NCBI RefSeq assembly: GCF_002850255.1
Contig: NZ_CP022522.1
Span: forward strand, 118,768 to 182,767
Direction of reading: 5' to 3'
Length of the DNA stretch: 64,000 nucleotides
From: Pseudoalteromonas sp. NC201
GTDB lineage: Bacteria; Pseudomonadota; Gammaproteobacteria; Enterobacterales; Alteromonadaceae
The notes below the pieces were generated by a model, which was not told the DNA's origin, did not search any database, and saw nothing but the letters and a program-made list of their open reading frames with translations. Positions within the stretch are counted from its first letter, which is position 1. Every line of letters starts with the position of its first letter. This document shows, one piece after another, positions 40,801 to 49,623 of the stretch. The translations under genes were made by a program, and so were the position numbers.

Positions 40801-40928
40801 TGGCTCAAGTCATTGATGCCTCTGCGACCCGCAACTCCGAGGCAAAAAGCCGAACAGAGCAACTTCAATCAGGCAAATCAAGGCTTCAAAGAAGATTGAA
40901 TACAAGGAAACAAGTCAATGAGTACTAA
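37791..40928 (+). CDS. NRPS, module C-A-T, predicted glycine
   Basis: 1045 residues from ATG 37791, overlapping the exporter gene; the upstream frame extension lacks conserved sequence. Condensation domain (about 1-410) begins at once without a docking domain and has an intact HHLLIDG (132-138). An N-terminal C domain in an initiating protein suggests acyl-starter condensation. Adenylation domain (about 430-920) has YIYTSGSTGTPKG and pocket residues, by eye against GrsA, D-I-L-Q-V-G-M-I-W-K, one or two changes from the glycine code DILQLGLIWK. The carrier Ser is in FFDAGARSQEM (Gly-Gly replaced by Gly-Ala-Arg). The C-terminal tail is basic (RLQRRLNTRKQ) and may dock to the PKS. Confidence 0.93.
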   Translation: MRFDFSLAQKDVYFDQLHCIGNAKYNIGGYVDISSANVTSLLEASDQVIASNPMFSLTIEHEHDGPKARFDNALHIKSTVVDYRDAIEPIKSAQELVKEIFSQPFDLKGRCLYKTYIIQLTDQRIWFVGVAHHLLIDGWGFALWAEALSKAYESKEYQVNEHAQQNYFEQDSVYLESERYQKDKEFWKSYLHCSKRNILVPNRKLESKNSSERVVFSVARDKYESLFSNKGFLAKSPGTVFLSLVFIMFSRLYRERNFNVGLPAHNRKSAKQKNDIALYTSVSPISLAYTSDTSFDQFLSYVASEQKKIYRHQKYPIGHIVSDMGPEARSGLYDVCVNFLKLNNSCRFAKAHASYHYIENPFQTTPFNLTIWDNGEVQPVELQVDYHMGYFSKEEIAQLLEILFSLLEQVSNNPEVKLSELMLTSEKNKSLSLSDTGLDEEIQPFITLFLEQVRKSPNTVAVSCQNRELTYEALDLSSTRLALRFKEIGVKAGDLVGLMLHRSERMVEAIVALSKIGAGFVPMDPSYPVSRLKHMAHDSNISLLVIDSDFSELAFELTDKIYIVESLCENTAVEIGSTTVAKNDSTAYVIYTSGSTGTPKGVEISNLSLANFLLSMRKKPGISHGDRLLAVTPFSFDISILELLLPLISGATVKVFPSRITHDLQGLVDEINKPDTSIVQMTPSAWKLVLASGWQGKPSLKALVGGEALPQHLATELTSKVDALWNMYGPTETTIWSSCIRVEESWSVNSIGHPIANTQMAILDSQHSFMPVGWTGELYISGKGLAKGYFNQPELTASRFISCNGERWYNTGDLAKIQADGSVEFVGRIDTQVKFQGYRIELGEIESILKKLPNISDAVVLIKTSDSGHQCLCAYYISENDELSSEHLRAAASEYLPLHMLPSHWQALKAFPLTPSGKLDSKSLSLPSSFAQVSTTENEDRLIQELAAVICHHLQIPHLDAETNFFDAGARSQEMVELVPKLNEALSLSLTVVDMFSYPSLNALAQVIDASATRNSEAKSRTEQLQSGKSRLQRRLNTRKQVNEY

Positions 40929-43900
40929 TCAAAATTATCATGGTGCTGAAATCGCAGTCATAGGTATGTCTTCGCGATTCCCCAAAGTGAACTCGACACA
41001 AGAGTTTTGGCAATTGTTGCGAGAAGGCCGGTGTGGATTGTCAACATTCTCTTCTGAAGAGTTAGAGCGTGCAGGTGTGGATAGTGAGCTGATATCGCAA
41101 GACTCTTATGTTCCAGTTAAGGGGATTGTGGAAAATGCGATGGCCTTCGACGCAGAGTTTTTTGGATATAGTGAGCGTGAAGCTATTTTAATGGATCCTC
41201 AATTGAGGCTCTATCATGAGACTGCTTGGCAAGCTCTTGAAGATGCTGGTTGTGGGAGAGAGACGTTAAATGAGAGGTTGCTGGGCGTTTTTGGTGGAGC
41301 TTCAGCAAACCCATTATGGACAGCTCAATTTAGCCAAGCCGCTTCTGAAGGTGGTGCACAAGCTTACGAGATAATTAATCTCGTTAGTCGAGACTTTTTT
41401 AATACTCGTTTGGCATACAAGTTCAATCTAAATGGTCCAGCTGTGACTGTACAGTCAGCTTGTTCAACAGGCTTAGTTGCAATTCACCAAGCTTGTCAAA
41501 GTCTGTTAAGTGGGGATAGTGATATTGCGTTAGCTGGAGCTGTTTCATTATCTACCAACCCAGCTTTAGTTGAACCAGATATACAAGGATATGTTTATCA
41601 AGAGGGAATGATCCTCGCTCCTGATGGTCAATGTAGGCCATTCGATGAAAGTGCTCAGGGGACGGTCTTGAGTGATGGAGTCGGGTTTGTCGTTTTAAAG
41701 CGACTACATGATGCAATTACCGATGGTGATCAAATTCATGCTGTTATTAAAGGTTCAGCAATTAATAACGATGGTAATAATAAAGTAGGATATACCGCAC
41801 CAAGTGTTGCAGGCCAGCGAGATGTGTTAAGTACAGCACTACAGATTGCTGGTGTTGAGCCACAAGGCATCGGTTACATTGAAACTCATGGAACAGGAAC
41901 AAAGCTGGGAGACCCTATAGAGGTGCAGGCTTTGAACCAAGTATATGGCGTTAATAGATCAACGCCTTGTTTAATTGGCTCAGTAAAAAGCAACTTTGGC
42001 CATTTAGATACCGCAGCAGGTATCGCTGGGTTTATTAAGGCGGTACTCGCTATAAAGCATGGCGGGATTCCAGCAAGCTTGCATTACAAGGATGCAAATC
42101 AGAAGTGCCAGTTTTCTGAATCTGGGCTAATGGTATCGGATCACTTCCAGCAATGGCCATCAGCAGGGGTAAAACGTGCCGGCGTCAGCTCGTTTGGGAT
42201 TGGTGGAACAAACGCGCATATTATTTTAGAAGAGTATCGAAAACCCGCAATGGAATCAGTGCAACAAAGTGCTGCCTTTATTCCTGTTACTGGTCATTCT
42301 AAAGAGAGTCTACAACGTAACTTAGCCGCAATGCAGAGCTGGTTGCGGTCAAATACTAACGATTCACTATCTGCTGCTTATACTATGTTATTTAAGCGTT
42401 CAAAGCAGAGTATTAAGTCTGCACTTGTTCATGATGCCGACAATCAATACATAGCGACAGCGTTTAATAAGGAGCTGCACCCTGAATCACTGGTATTCAT
42501 GTTTAGTGGTCAAGGCTCTCAATACTCTAAGATGGCACAATGGCTATATAAGAATGATACAAAATTTAGAGAAGTAGCAGCGTTATGCTCTACACACATA
42601 GATGAGCTCACAGGTGTTAATGTATGCGAATTACTTTGGGGAAATACTGAGCAGATAGCAAGTGACGAACAGTTACGAGCAACAAAACTTGCGCAACTTA
42701 CACTGTTCACCGTTGAGTTTGCAATTGCTCAAAGTCTAATTGATAAAGGGTATCGGCCTAGTGCGTTAATTGGGCATAGTCTTGGTGAGTATGTTGCTGC
42801 GACAGTTGCTGGGGTATTCAGCCTTCAAGACGCGATAAAGGTTATTAGCGCTAGAGCCCAAATTATGTCTCGTGCTACGCCGGGGAAAATGATTGCAGTG
42901 AATGGCAGTTGGACTCAGTTTGACACCTCAAAGTGGTCGAATGTATCAATTGCGACTATTAATTCTGAAAAGAACTATGTTGTTGCTGGAGCAGTCCAGG
43001 ATATTGAGATATTTATTTCAGATGCACGAAGCAATGGATTAGAAACTACAGAGCTCAGTACATCAAGTGCATTTCACTCTTCATTAATGGATCCACTGTT
43101 AAGTGACTTTGAAGCTGAGTTCAAAGGGATTCAACTGAATACTCCCAACATGCCGATTATCTCAAATGTAACAGGTGATTGGGCAGGTGAGCAGGAACTA
43201 TGTGATGCCTCTTATTGGGTTAAGCACTTGCGTCATACGGTTCAATTTCACAAAGGTATCAGCACGCTGTTGTCAGGACCAAGTCGAGCTTTTGTTGAAG
43301 TTGGTCCAGGTAATACGCTAGCCAACATTGTGTCACGCCATGGGCAATTAGAAAGTCAGAGTTTAGTCCTGCATACCACCCGCGCAAAAAGAAACGAAAA
43401 GAATGAACATACAGCATTCAATAAGTGTTTAGGGCAGCTTTATACGCTTGATATTGAACCTGATTGGAGCAGGGTACTTCAAGGTTTTAACAAGATCGCC
43501 GACCTTCCTCCTTATCAATTTGATAGCAAAGTTTATAAAACTCAGTTTTCAGGTTTTAGAGAAACGGCAGAAGAGGATGTTGAAGGATTTTATAAGCAAC
43601 AGTGGAGTAAACAAGCGCTATCACTCCTATCACAGGATAGTGACAATAAAGGTAATATACTCGTTCTCGATGATAACAGTCATTTTTCCCAAAATATTAT
43701 CAAGCAGTTAGAGTTGGAAACAGCAAGCACAATAACGACTGTTAGGGTTGGAGAAGTATTTAAGCGAGAGGATGAAAACCGCTACATTATGAGAGCGGAA
43801 ATATTTGAAGATTATGAAAAGCTAGTTGCGGAATTAACGCGGTTAGTGACATTACCGACAAAAATTATCTCATTTTGGCCAAGTTTAAGCACTATTGACA

Positions 43901-46323
43901 ACTATCATAGCATCCTCACATATCTCCATTTAGCAAGAGCATTCTCAAATGTCTCTTACCAAGATGAGATGAGTTGGTTTGCGATAACAACAGAAGCTTG
44001 TAACGTTACAGGTATAGAGTTGCTTAAACCCGAACAAGGGCTGGTGTACGGCACACTGAAAGTAATTTCTCAAGAGCATCAGAACATCTCAGCGCATCAA
44101 ATTGACTTTGATAGTTCAAGTTTTAGTCAGTCTCAGTTACTTCCAATAATACGTTCTAAAAAATTGTCCACTGTAAGTGCGGTGCGAGGCAGAAATCTTT
44201 GGCAACCAGAGTTTCTAAAAATTGGCAAGGAGCTAGAAAAGAGCAGTTCACCTGTAGTTATTCGTGATAATGCGACTTATGTAATTACAGGTGGATTCGG
44301 AGGTGCAGGACAAGAACTTGCTCGTTATTTAGCGTCAACATATAAAGTAAACTTAGTGTTAGTGAGTCGAACAGACCGTTCATCTTCTCCTCTTATTGCT
44401 GAATTGAACTCCTATGGTGCCAATGTAACTTGCCTTGAGGCGGATGTAAGTACACCGCGATCAGCTCAAATAATCTGGGACAAAGCCGTCACTGAGTTTG
44501 GCCAAGTTAGCGGTGTATTTCACCTAGCGGGACTGCCAGGTGAAACGATGGTGATGAACCAAACAAATGAAATTGTGCATAAGGTACTAGCTGCAAAGCT
44601 GGGAACCGCCAACGCTTGGGTTGATATTTGCGAGCGTGAAGAGATGGAGTTCGTCGTACTATTTTCTTCGGTTACGGGGATTTTAGGTGGCATGGGTCAA
44701 AGTGACTATAGCTCAGCCAATGCTGGTTTGGATTGTATAGCAGAAGCAGCTCACAGTAGAGGTATAGATAGAGTTTTCAGTATTCGCTGGGATGCTTGGA
44801 AAGAAGCTGGAATGGCTGTAGAGGCATTAAATGGCAGAAGACGGATTACAGCACATCAAACTCATCCACTGTTGGGCGATCAAATTATCAATGAGTCAGG
44901 CCAGACGGTCTACTGTAAGCAATTTCATACAGAGAGGGATTGGCCGCTTGCTGAGCATTGGGTTATGGGTTTACCAACGATTCCTGGTGCAACCTATTTG
45001 GAGATGGCTGCAGCTGCATTTCAGCATTCAACCCCTTCAAAGCACATCACTTTAAAAGACGTATACTTTCTATCTGGTGCAGCCCTATCTGCAGGAGATT
45101 GGTCTGATTTATATACCAACCTAACAGTCGATGGCAATGGTACTCAATTCGAAATTACGAGTTATCAGCCGAGTAATGAGTTGTACCAAATTCATGCGAA
45201 AGGGCAGGTAAGTGGAGTTTCGAGCGCGCAGCCAGAAAGCATGTCGATTAATGAGCTAATTAATTCAATTCAAGGAAGAGTATTCGACAATGTTTCTGGT
45301 GCTGCAGACCTTGGGGCTCAAGCTCTTGGTGTGAGCCGAAATGCAGAGCAGCACGATCAGTTGATGAAGTATGGTGAGAGATGGAACTGTTTTGAAAAGG
45401 TGTGGATCGGCGAGCGCTCAGGCCTAGCTAAAATGCACTTACCTGCACAGTTCGATACTGATATTAATGACTACAGTTTACATCCTGCCTTACTGGATTG
45501 CGCAACCTCTTATCTGAGAGCTTTTATTGATGGTGGCGTCTATATACCAATTAGCTATGCAAAGCTTACCCAATATTCGAAGCTAGAAGGTCAGTTTTAT
45601 AGTTTTGTCGAGTTGCAGAGTCAGGACAGCAAATCGGGAGTCATGAGCTTTGATATTTGTTTACTCAGCTTAACAGGAGAGCAGCTAGTAACTATTTCAA
45701 ATTTCACGATGAAGAAAATTGAAACAGACTTAGCTAGCTCTTCAAGTAAGGTAAGCAATATACCTCTTAGTGAATTTGTATATAAACATAAAGCGATGCC
45801 AGCAGGCATTGATAATAGTACTGCAATGAGTGTTATCGAACAGACATTAGCTCACCGTCAGCCAGTAACTTTGTATGCAGCATCGGATTTTATAAAGCGC
45901 TATGAAAACTCCGCAGATGGTGACACTGGTTTATTCGACCTGAATGACGCGTTACCACAACAAACACGACCTAGACCTGATTTGGAAGTGGATTTTGTTG
46001 CAGCAAAAACTCCCACTCAAAAATCATTAGTGTCAATTTGGGAGCAAATGCTTGGATTAGAAAAAGTAGGGATTCAAGACGACTTCTTTGAGCTTGGTGG
46101 GGACTCTCTCGTTTTGATGCAGATCCATAAAAAAGTACAACAAACATTTGATGAAAAAATAGCGGTTGTTGAACTGTATAACTATCCGACAATTCAAAAA
46201 CTCGCCGAATATATAGACTCTTCATCTAACGAAGATGACGATACTTTATCTCAGGTTTCTTCTCGAGTTGAGAAGAAAAAAGCAGCAGCCCTTCGCCGCA
46301 GAAAAAAACAACAAAAGGACTAA
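40918..46323 (+). CDS. Type I PKS, KS-AT-KR-DH-ACP
   Basis: 1801 residues, start inside the last codons of the NRPS. Ketosynthase (about 10-430): Cys182 in QSACSTGL, His in ETHGTGT and SNFGHLD. Acyltransferase (about 500-800): Ser621 in GHSLGEY and the malonate-type motif SAFHSS. A non-catalytic linker precedes the ketoreductase (Rossmann motif at about 1122: VITGGFGGAG; catalytic Ser and Tyr in LFSSVTG and SDYSSANA; no LDD motif). The dehydratase comes after the KR: His1347 in AEHWVMGLPTIPG and Asp1527 in HPALLDCA. ACP Ser1730 in ELGGDSL. The usual order is DH before KR, so this layout is unusual. It should give an alpha,beta-unsaturated C2 extension. Lys/Arg-rich C-terminal tail. Confidence 0.94.
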   Translation: MSTNQNYHGAEIAVIGMSSRFPKVNSTQEFWQLLREGRCGLSTFSSEELERAGVDSELISQDSYVPVKGIVENAMAFDAEFFGYSEREAILMDPQLRLYHETAWQALEDAGCGRETLNERLLGVFGGASANPLWTAQFSQAASEGGAQAYEIINLVSRDFFNTRLAYKFNLNGPAVTVQSACSTGLVAIHQACQSLLSGDSDIALAGAVSLSTNPALVEPDIQGYVYQEGMILAPDGQCRPFDESAQGTVLSDGVGFVVLKRLHDAITDGDQIHAVIKGSAINNDGNNKVGYTAPSVAGQRDVLSTALQIAGVEPQGIGYIETHGTGTKLGDPIEVQALNQVYGVNRSTPCLIGSVKSNFGHLDTAAGIAGFIKAVLAIKHGGIPASLHYKDANQKCQFSESGLMVSDHFQQWPSAGVKRAGVSSFGIGGTNAHIILEEYRKPAMESVQQSAAFIPVTGHSKESLQRNLAAMQSWLRSNTNDSLSAAYTMLFKRSKQSIKSALVHDADNQYIATAFNKELHPESLVFMFSGQGSQYSKMAQWLYKNDTKFREVAALCSTHIDELTGVNVCELLWGNTEQIASDEQLRATKLAQLTLFTVEFAIAQSLIDKGYRPSALIGHSLGEYVAATVAGVFSLQDAIKVISARAQIMSRATPGKMIAVNGSWTQFDTSKWSNVSIATINSEKNYVVAGAVQDIEIFISDARSNGLETTELSTSSAFHSSLMDPLLSDFEAEFKGIQLNTPNMPIISNVTGDWAGEQELCDASYWVKHLRHTVQFHKGISTLLSGPSRAFVEVGPGNTLANIVSRHGQLESQSLVLHTTRAKRNEKNEHTAFNKCLGQLYTLDIEPDWSRVLQGFNKIADLPPYQFDSKVYKTQFSGFRETAEEDVEGFYKQQWSKQALSLLSQDSDNKGNILVLDDNSHFSQNIIKQLELETASTITTVRVGEVFKREDENRYIMRAEIFEDYEKLVAELTRLVTLPTKIISFWPSLSTIDNYHSILTYLHLARAFSNVSYQDEMSWFAITTEACNVTGIELLKPEQGLVYGTLKVISQEHQNISAHQIDFDSSSFSQSQLLPIIRSKKLSTVSAVRGRNLWQPEFLKIGKELEKSSSPVVIRDNATYVITGGFGGAGQELARYLASTYKVNLVLVSRTDRSSSPLIAELNSYGANVTCLEADVSTPRSAQIIWDKAVTEFGQVSGVFHLAGLPGETMVMNQTNEIVHKVLAAKLGTANAWVDICEREEMEFVVLFSSVTGILGGMGQSDYSSANAGLDCIAEAAHSRGIDRVFSIRWDAWKEAGMAVEALNGRRRITAHQTHPLLGDQIINESGQTVYCKQFHTERDWPLAEHWVMGLPTIPGATYLEMAAAAFQHSTPSKHITLKDVYFLSGAALSAGDWSDLYTNLTVDGNGTQFEITSYQPSNELYQIHAKGQVSGVSSAQPESMSINELINSIQGRVFDNVSGAADLGAQALGVSRNAEQHDQLMKYGERWNCFEKVWIGERSGLAKMHLPAQFDTDINDYSLHPALLDCATSYLRAFIDGGVYIPISYAKLTQYSKLEGQFYSFVELQSQDSKSGVMSFDICLLSLTGEQLVTISNFTMKKIETDLASSSSKVSNIPLSEFVYKHKAMPAGIDNSTAMSVIEQTLAHRQPVTLYAASDFIKRYENSADGDTGLFDLNDALPQQTRPRPDLEVDFVAAKTPTQKSLVSIWEQMLGLEKVGIQDDFFELGGDSLVLMQIHKKVQQTFDEKIAVVELYNYPTIQKLAEYIDSSSNEDDDTLSQVSSRVEKKKAAALRRRKKQQKD

Positions 46324-46329
46324 CAGAAA

Positions 46330-49300
46330 ATGAAATCAACAGAAGAATTAAAAGAATATTATCAGGATGACATTGCCGTTATTTCAATGGCTGGTCGCTT
46401 CCCCGGTGCAAACAGTGTCGAAGAGTTTTGGCATAACCTTGAAAATGGTGTCGAGTCAGTCAGGTTTTTTAGTCAAGAAGAGCTATTGAACTTAGGGGTT
46501 GATCCTGCACTTTTAGAAAACCCGAACTTTGTTGGTGCTGAGGGGGTACTTGAAGGCGTAGAGAATTTTGATGCTGAATTCTTTGGTTTCTCGCCTAGAG
46601 AAGCTGAATTGTTAGACCCACAGCATCGGATCTTCCTTGAGGTAATTTGGGAGCTGTTAGAAAGAGCGGGTTATGGTGCTGAAGAAGGCGACAACATCAT
46701 TGGTGTTTATAGTGGAGCCGGTGCTAGTTCCTATCTGTCGAGAAACTTATTATCACACCAAGACTATGTAAGGGACGTTGGGACCTTTAAAGTCTCTCTC
46801 TCAACGGGACAAGACTTTGTCTCGACAAGAGCAAGCTACAAGCTTGGCTTATCTGGACCTAGTATCAATATTAATACTTTATGTTCGTCTTCAGCTGTTG
46901 CTGTTCACTATGCGAGGGAAGCGTTGCTTGCATATCAATGTGACATTGCGGTAGCTGGAGGAGTTACAATATCAAACTCAAGAGAAGATGCTTTATTTTA
47001 CCAAGAGGGCGGCATAGGGTCCTTTGATGGTCACTGTAGAGCCTTCGATGCGAGGGCTGCCGGTACAGTTGCTGGGAATGGTATTGCGCTTGTTGCTTTG
47101 AAACGCATGGAAGATGCACTAGAAGATGGCGATCAGATCCTTGGCGTACTAAAGAGCAGTGCAATTAATAACGATGGCGGGGACAAAGCAAGTTATACCG
47201 CGCCAAGCCCTGAAGGGCAATCGAGGTGTATTACAGAAGCTCTTGAAAGCGCAGAGATAGATCCTGCGACGATTAGCTATATAGAAGCACATGGAACAGG
47301 TACTAACTTGGGGGATCCGATAGAAGTATCTGGTTTGACTAGAGCATTTCAACGCTATACGGATAAAAAGCAATTCTGTGGCATTGGTTCTGTGAAAACA
47401 AATATTGGGCACCTCGTATCAGCGGGGGGAGTTGCCAGTATGATAAAGACGTTGAAGGGGATGGAGCATCACAAGATACCTGCAAGTCTAAACTTTGAAC
47501 AACCTAATCCAAAAATTGATTTTGCTAATAGCCCATTTTTCGTTGTTGATAAAACGATCCCGTGGGAACCAAGTGCAGGTGACAAGTTAAGAGCTGGTAT
47601 TAGTTCATTTGGCATTGGTGGAACGAATGCACATTTAATCGTAGAAGAAGCGCCTGAGTTACCTAAGTCTGATTCAGCTAGTGGACTTCATCTAATCGTG
47701 TTGTCTGCAAAAACAGCATCCTCATTAGTAAAAACGAAAGAAAACCTGCTTGAGCACTTGAAGTGCTGCCCAGAGCTAAATATTGCTGACGTTGCTTACA
47801 CGTTACAAGTCGGTAGGAGAAATTTTAAACACAAGTTTGTCACTGTTGTCAGTTCAATAGATGAATTAAAGAATAAGCTGACAGGAGACGACAAGCGATT
47901 CACGATCCATAGTGCCCAGAACAAAACAGAGCGAGATATTTGTTTTATGTTCCCCGGTCAAGGTAGTCAGTATGTCGGTATGGCGAAAGCTTTATATGAA
48001 AATGAAGCTGAGTTCAAAAAGCATTTAGATCAGTGCTTTGAATTAATACACACGCATTGCTCTTTGTCCTTAAAAGAACTTTTGTTTTGTGAGAATTCAA
48101 CTGCTGCCAGTACACAACTTAAACAAACTCAGAATGCTCAATTAAGTTTATTTAGTGTTAGTTATGCACTAGCTAAACTGCTAATAAGTTGGGATGTAAA
48201 ACCACAAAGCATGATTGGTCACAGTATCGGTGAGTATGTGGCAGCGTGTTTGTCCGGTGTATTTACTCTGGAAAATGCAATAAGACTCGTTGCAAAGCGT
48301 GGTGAGCTCATGGCGGGTATGCCACATGGCAAAATGTTGTCGATTCCAATCGCTGCAAGTGAAGTGTCTAACTGGGTAAGAGAGGGAGTTTGGCATTGCG
48401 TTCAAAATAGCGAACATTCACAGGTTTTGGGAGGGCAGCCTGAAGCAGTTGACGCTTTATTAGCTGAACTAAATGCAGCAGGAATTGAAGCTTCTCTGCT
48501 ACATACATCTCATGCGTTTCACAGCGGGATGATGGCTGCTGCACTTCAGCCATTCATAGAGTTTGCAAGCACAATACCGATGAATAAACCAACTATCCCG
48601 TTTATCTCAAATGTATCGGGTGATTGGGCTGAGGAAGAAGTTTGCAGCCCAGAATATTGGGCTAAACACCTGCGTCAAACTGTGAAATTTAATGATGGCT
48701 TAGAGACATTATGGTCTGAGGATACTAGCCGTGTGTACGTTGAAGTTGGCCCAGGGACTACCTTACGATCATTTATAAAGACGTTGAGCAATAACCAAGC
48801 TCATGTTGCAAGTACATTACCTAAACCTGCAGAGCAAGAGTTGACTCTGGAAAGTATCGCATTTACGCGTGCTGAAATATGGGCAGCGGGGATCACACTA
48901 CCTTTTGAAGAGTATTATTCTACGCAAAAGCGCCACAGAGTTCGTCTTCCTACCTATGCATTTGAGCCAAAAAGATATTGGATTGAACCTGCAGCAACAG
49001 GTAAGCAGTTATTTAAACCTGATTTAATTTTAACGAAAGATTCTGATATGCCCAGCACCACAAAACCGCTTGTAGAGGGGGCATTACGTTGGGAGTTAAA
49101 AGCGGTTGAACAACATACGACGTTGTCAGACGCACAATTGGCAGCTATCAAGGCGATGCAACAAGGTGTTACAGAGCAGCTTGCGACTATTCTTGGTAGT
49201 AGTATGGATGTCAAAGGTGAAGGCTTAGAGTTAAAGTTTGCAAATATAGAGTCTCAAATTGATGGTAGTAGTGATGACCTTGCATTGGCTTCCAATCATA

Positions 49301-49623
49301 GCCGTCCAAGTTTTGCGCCTGATTATGTTGAACCAAGAACGGAGCTTGAATCACTACTAGCGCAGCAATGGCAAGAAGTTTTGGGGTATAGCCCAGTTGG
49401 AATAGAAGATAATTTCTTTGAAATGGGTGGGCATAGCTTAATGGCGGCTGCCTTAGTAACCAAAATGCGCAAGCAGTTTGAATTTGAGATACCACTTCAG
49501 GAATTATTGCAATTACCAACTATTTCTGCACTTTCCGAATTAATTGAAACTCGGGTGTGGTTACTTGAGCAAGAAAATAGTGAGGCCGATACGACTGAAC
49601 CTGTTGAGGTGCTTGAACTATGA
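46330..49623 (+). CDS. Type I PKS, KS-AT-ACP, no reduction
   Basis: 1097 residues. Ketosynthase (about 12-430) with Cys185 in NTLCSSSAVA, HGTGT and NIGHLV; acyltransferase (about 530-830) with GQGSQY, GHSIGEY and HAFHSG, the malonyl-CoA type; ACP Ser in EMGGHSLMAA (about 1036). There is no KR, DH or ER, so the beta-keto group stays. The 120-residue linker before the ACP is Gln/Glu/Ser-rich. The tail EADTTEPVEVLEL is acidic and the next gene overlaps by ATGA. Confidence 0.94.
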   Translation: MKSTEELKEYYQDDIAVISMAGRFPGANSVEEFWHNLENGVESVRFFSQEELLNLGVDPALLENPNFVGAEGVLEGVENFDAEFFGFSPREAELLDPQHRIFLEVIWELLERAGYGAEEGDNIIGVYSGAGASSYLSRNLLSHQDYVRDVGTFKVSLSTGQDFVSTRASYKLGLSGPSININTLCSSSAVAVHYAREALLAYQCDIAVAGGVTISNSREDALFYQEGGIGSFDGHCRAFDARAAGTVAGNGIALVALKRMEDALEDGDQILGVLKSSAINNDGGDKASYTAPSPEGQSRCITEALESAEIDPATISYIEAHGTGTNLGDPIEVSGLTRAFQRYTDKKQFCGIGSVKTNIGHLVSAGGVASMIKTLKGMEHHKIPASLNFEQPNPKIDFANSPFFVVDKTIPWEPSAGDKLRAGISSFGIGGTNAHLIVEEAPELPKSDSASGLHLIVLSAKTASSLVKTKENLLEHLKCCPELNIADVAYTLQVGRRNFKHKFVTVVSSIDELKNKLTGDDKRFTIHSAQNKTERDICFMFPGQGSQYVGMAKALYENEAEFKKHLDQCFELIHTHCSLSLKELLFCENSTAASTQLKQTQNAQLSLFSVSYALAKLLISWDVKPQSMIGHSIGEYVAACLSGVFTLENAIRLVAKRGELMAGMPHGKMLSIPIAASEVSNWVREGVWHCVQNSEHSQVLGGQPEAVDALLAELNAAGIEASLLHTSHAFHSGMMAAALQPFIEFASTIPMNKPTIPFISNVSGDWAEEEVCSPEYWAKHLRQTVKFNDGLETLWSEDTSRVYVEVGPGTTLRSFIKTLSNNQAHVASTLPKPAEQELTLESIAFTRAEIWAAGITLPFEEYYSTQKRHRVRLPTYAFEPKRYWIEPAATGKQLFKPDLILTKDSDMPSTTKPLVEGALRWELKAVEQHTTLSDAQLAAIKAMQQGVTEQLATILGSSMDVKGEGLELKFANIESQIDGSSDDLALASNHSRPSFAPDYVEPRTELESLLAQQWQEVLGYSPVGIEDNFFEMGGHSLMAAALVTKMRKQFEFEIPLQELLQLPTISALSELIETRVWLLEQENSEADTTEPVEVLEL

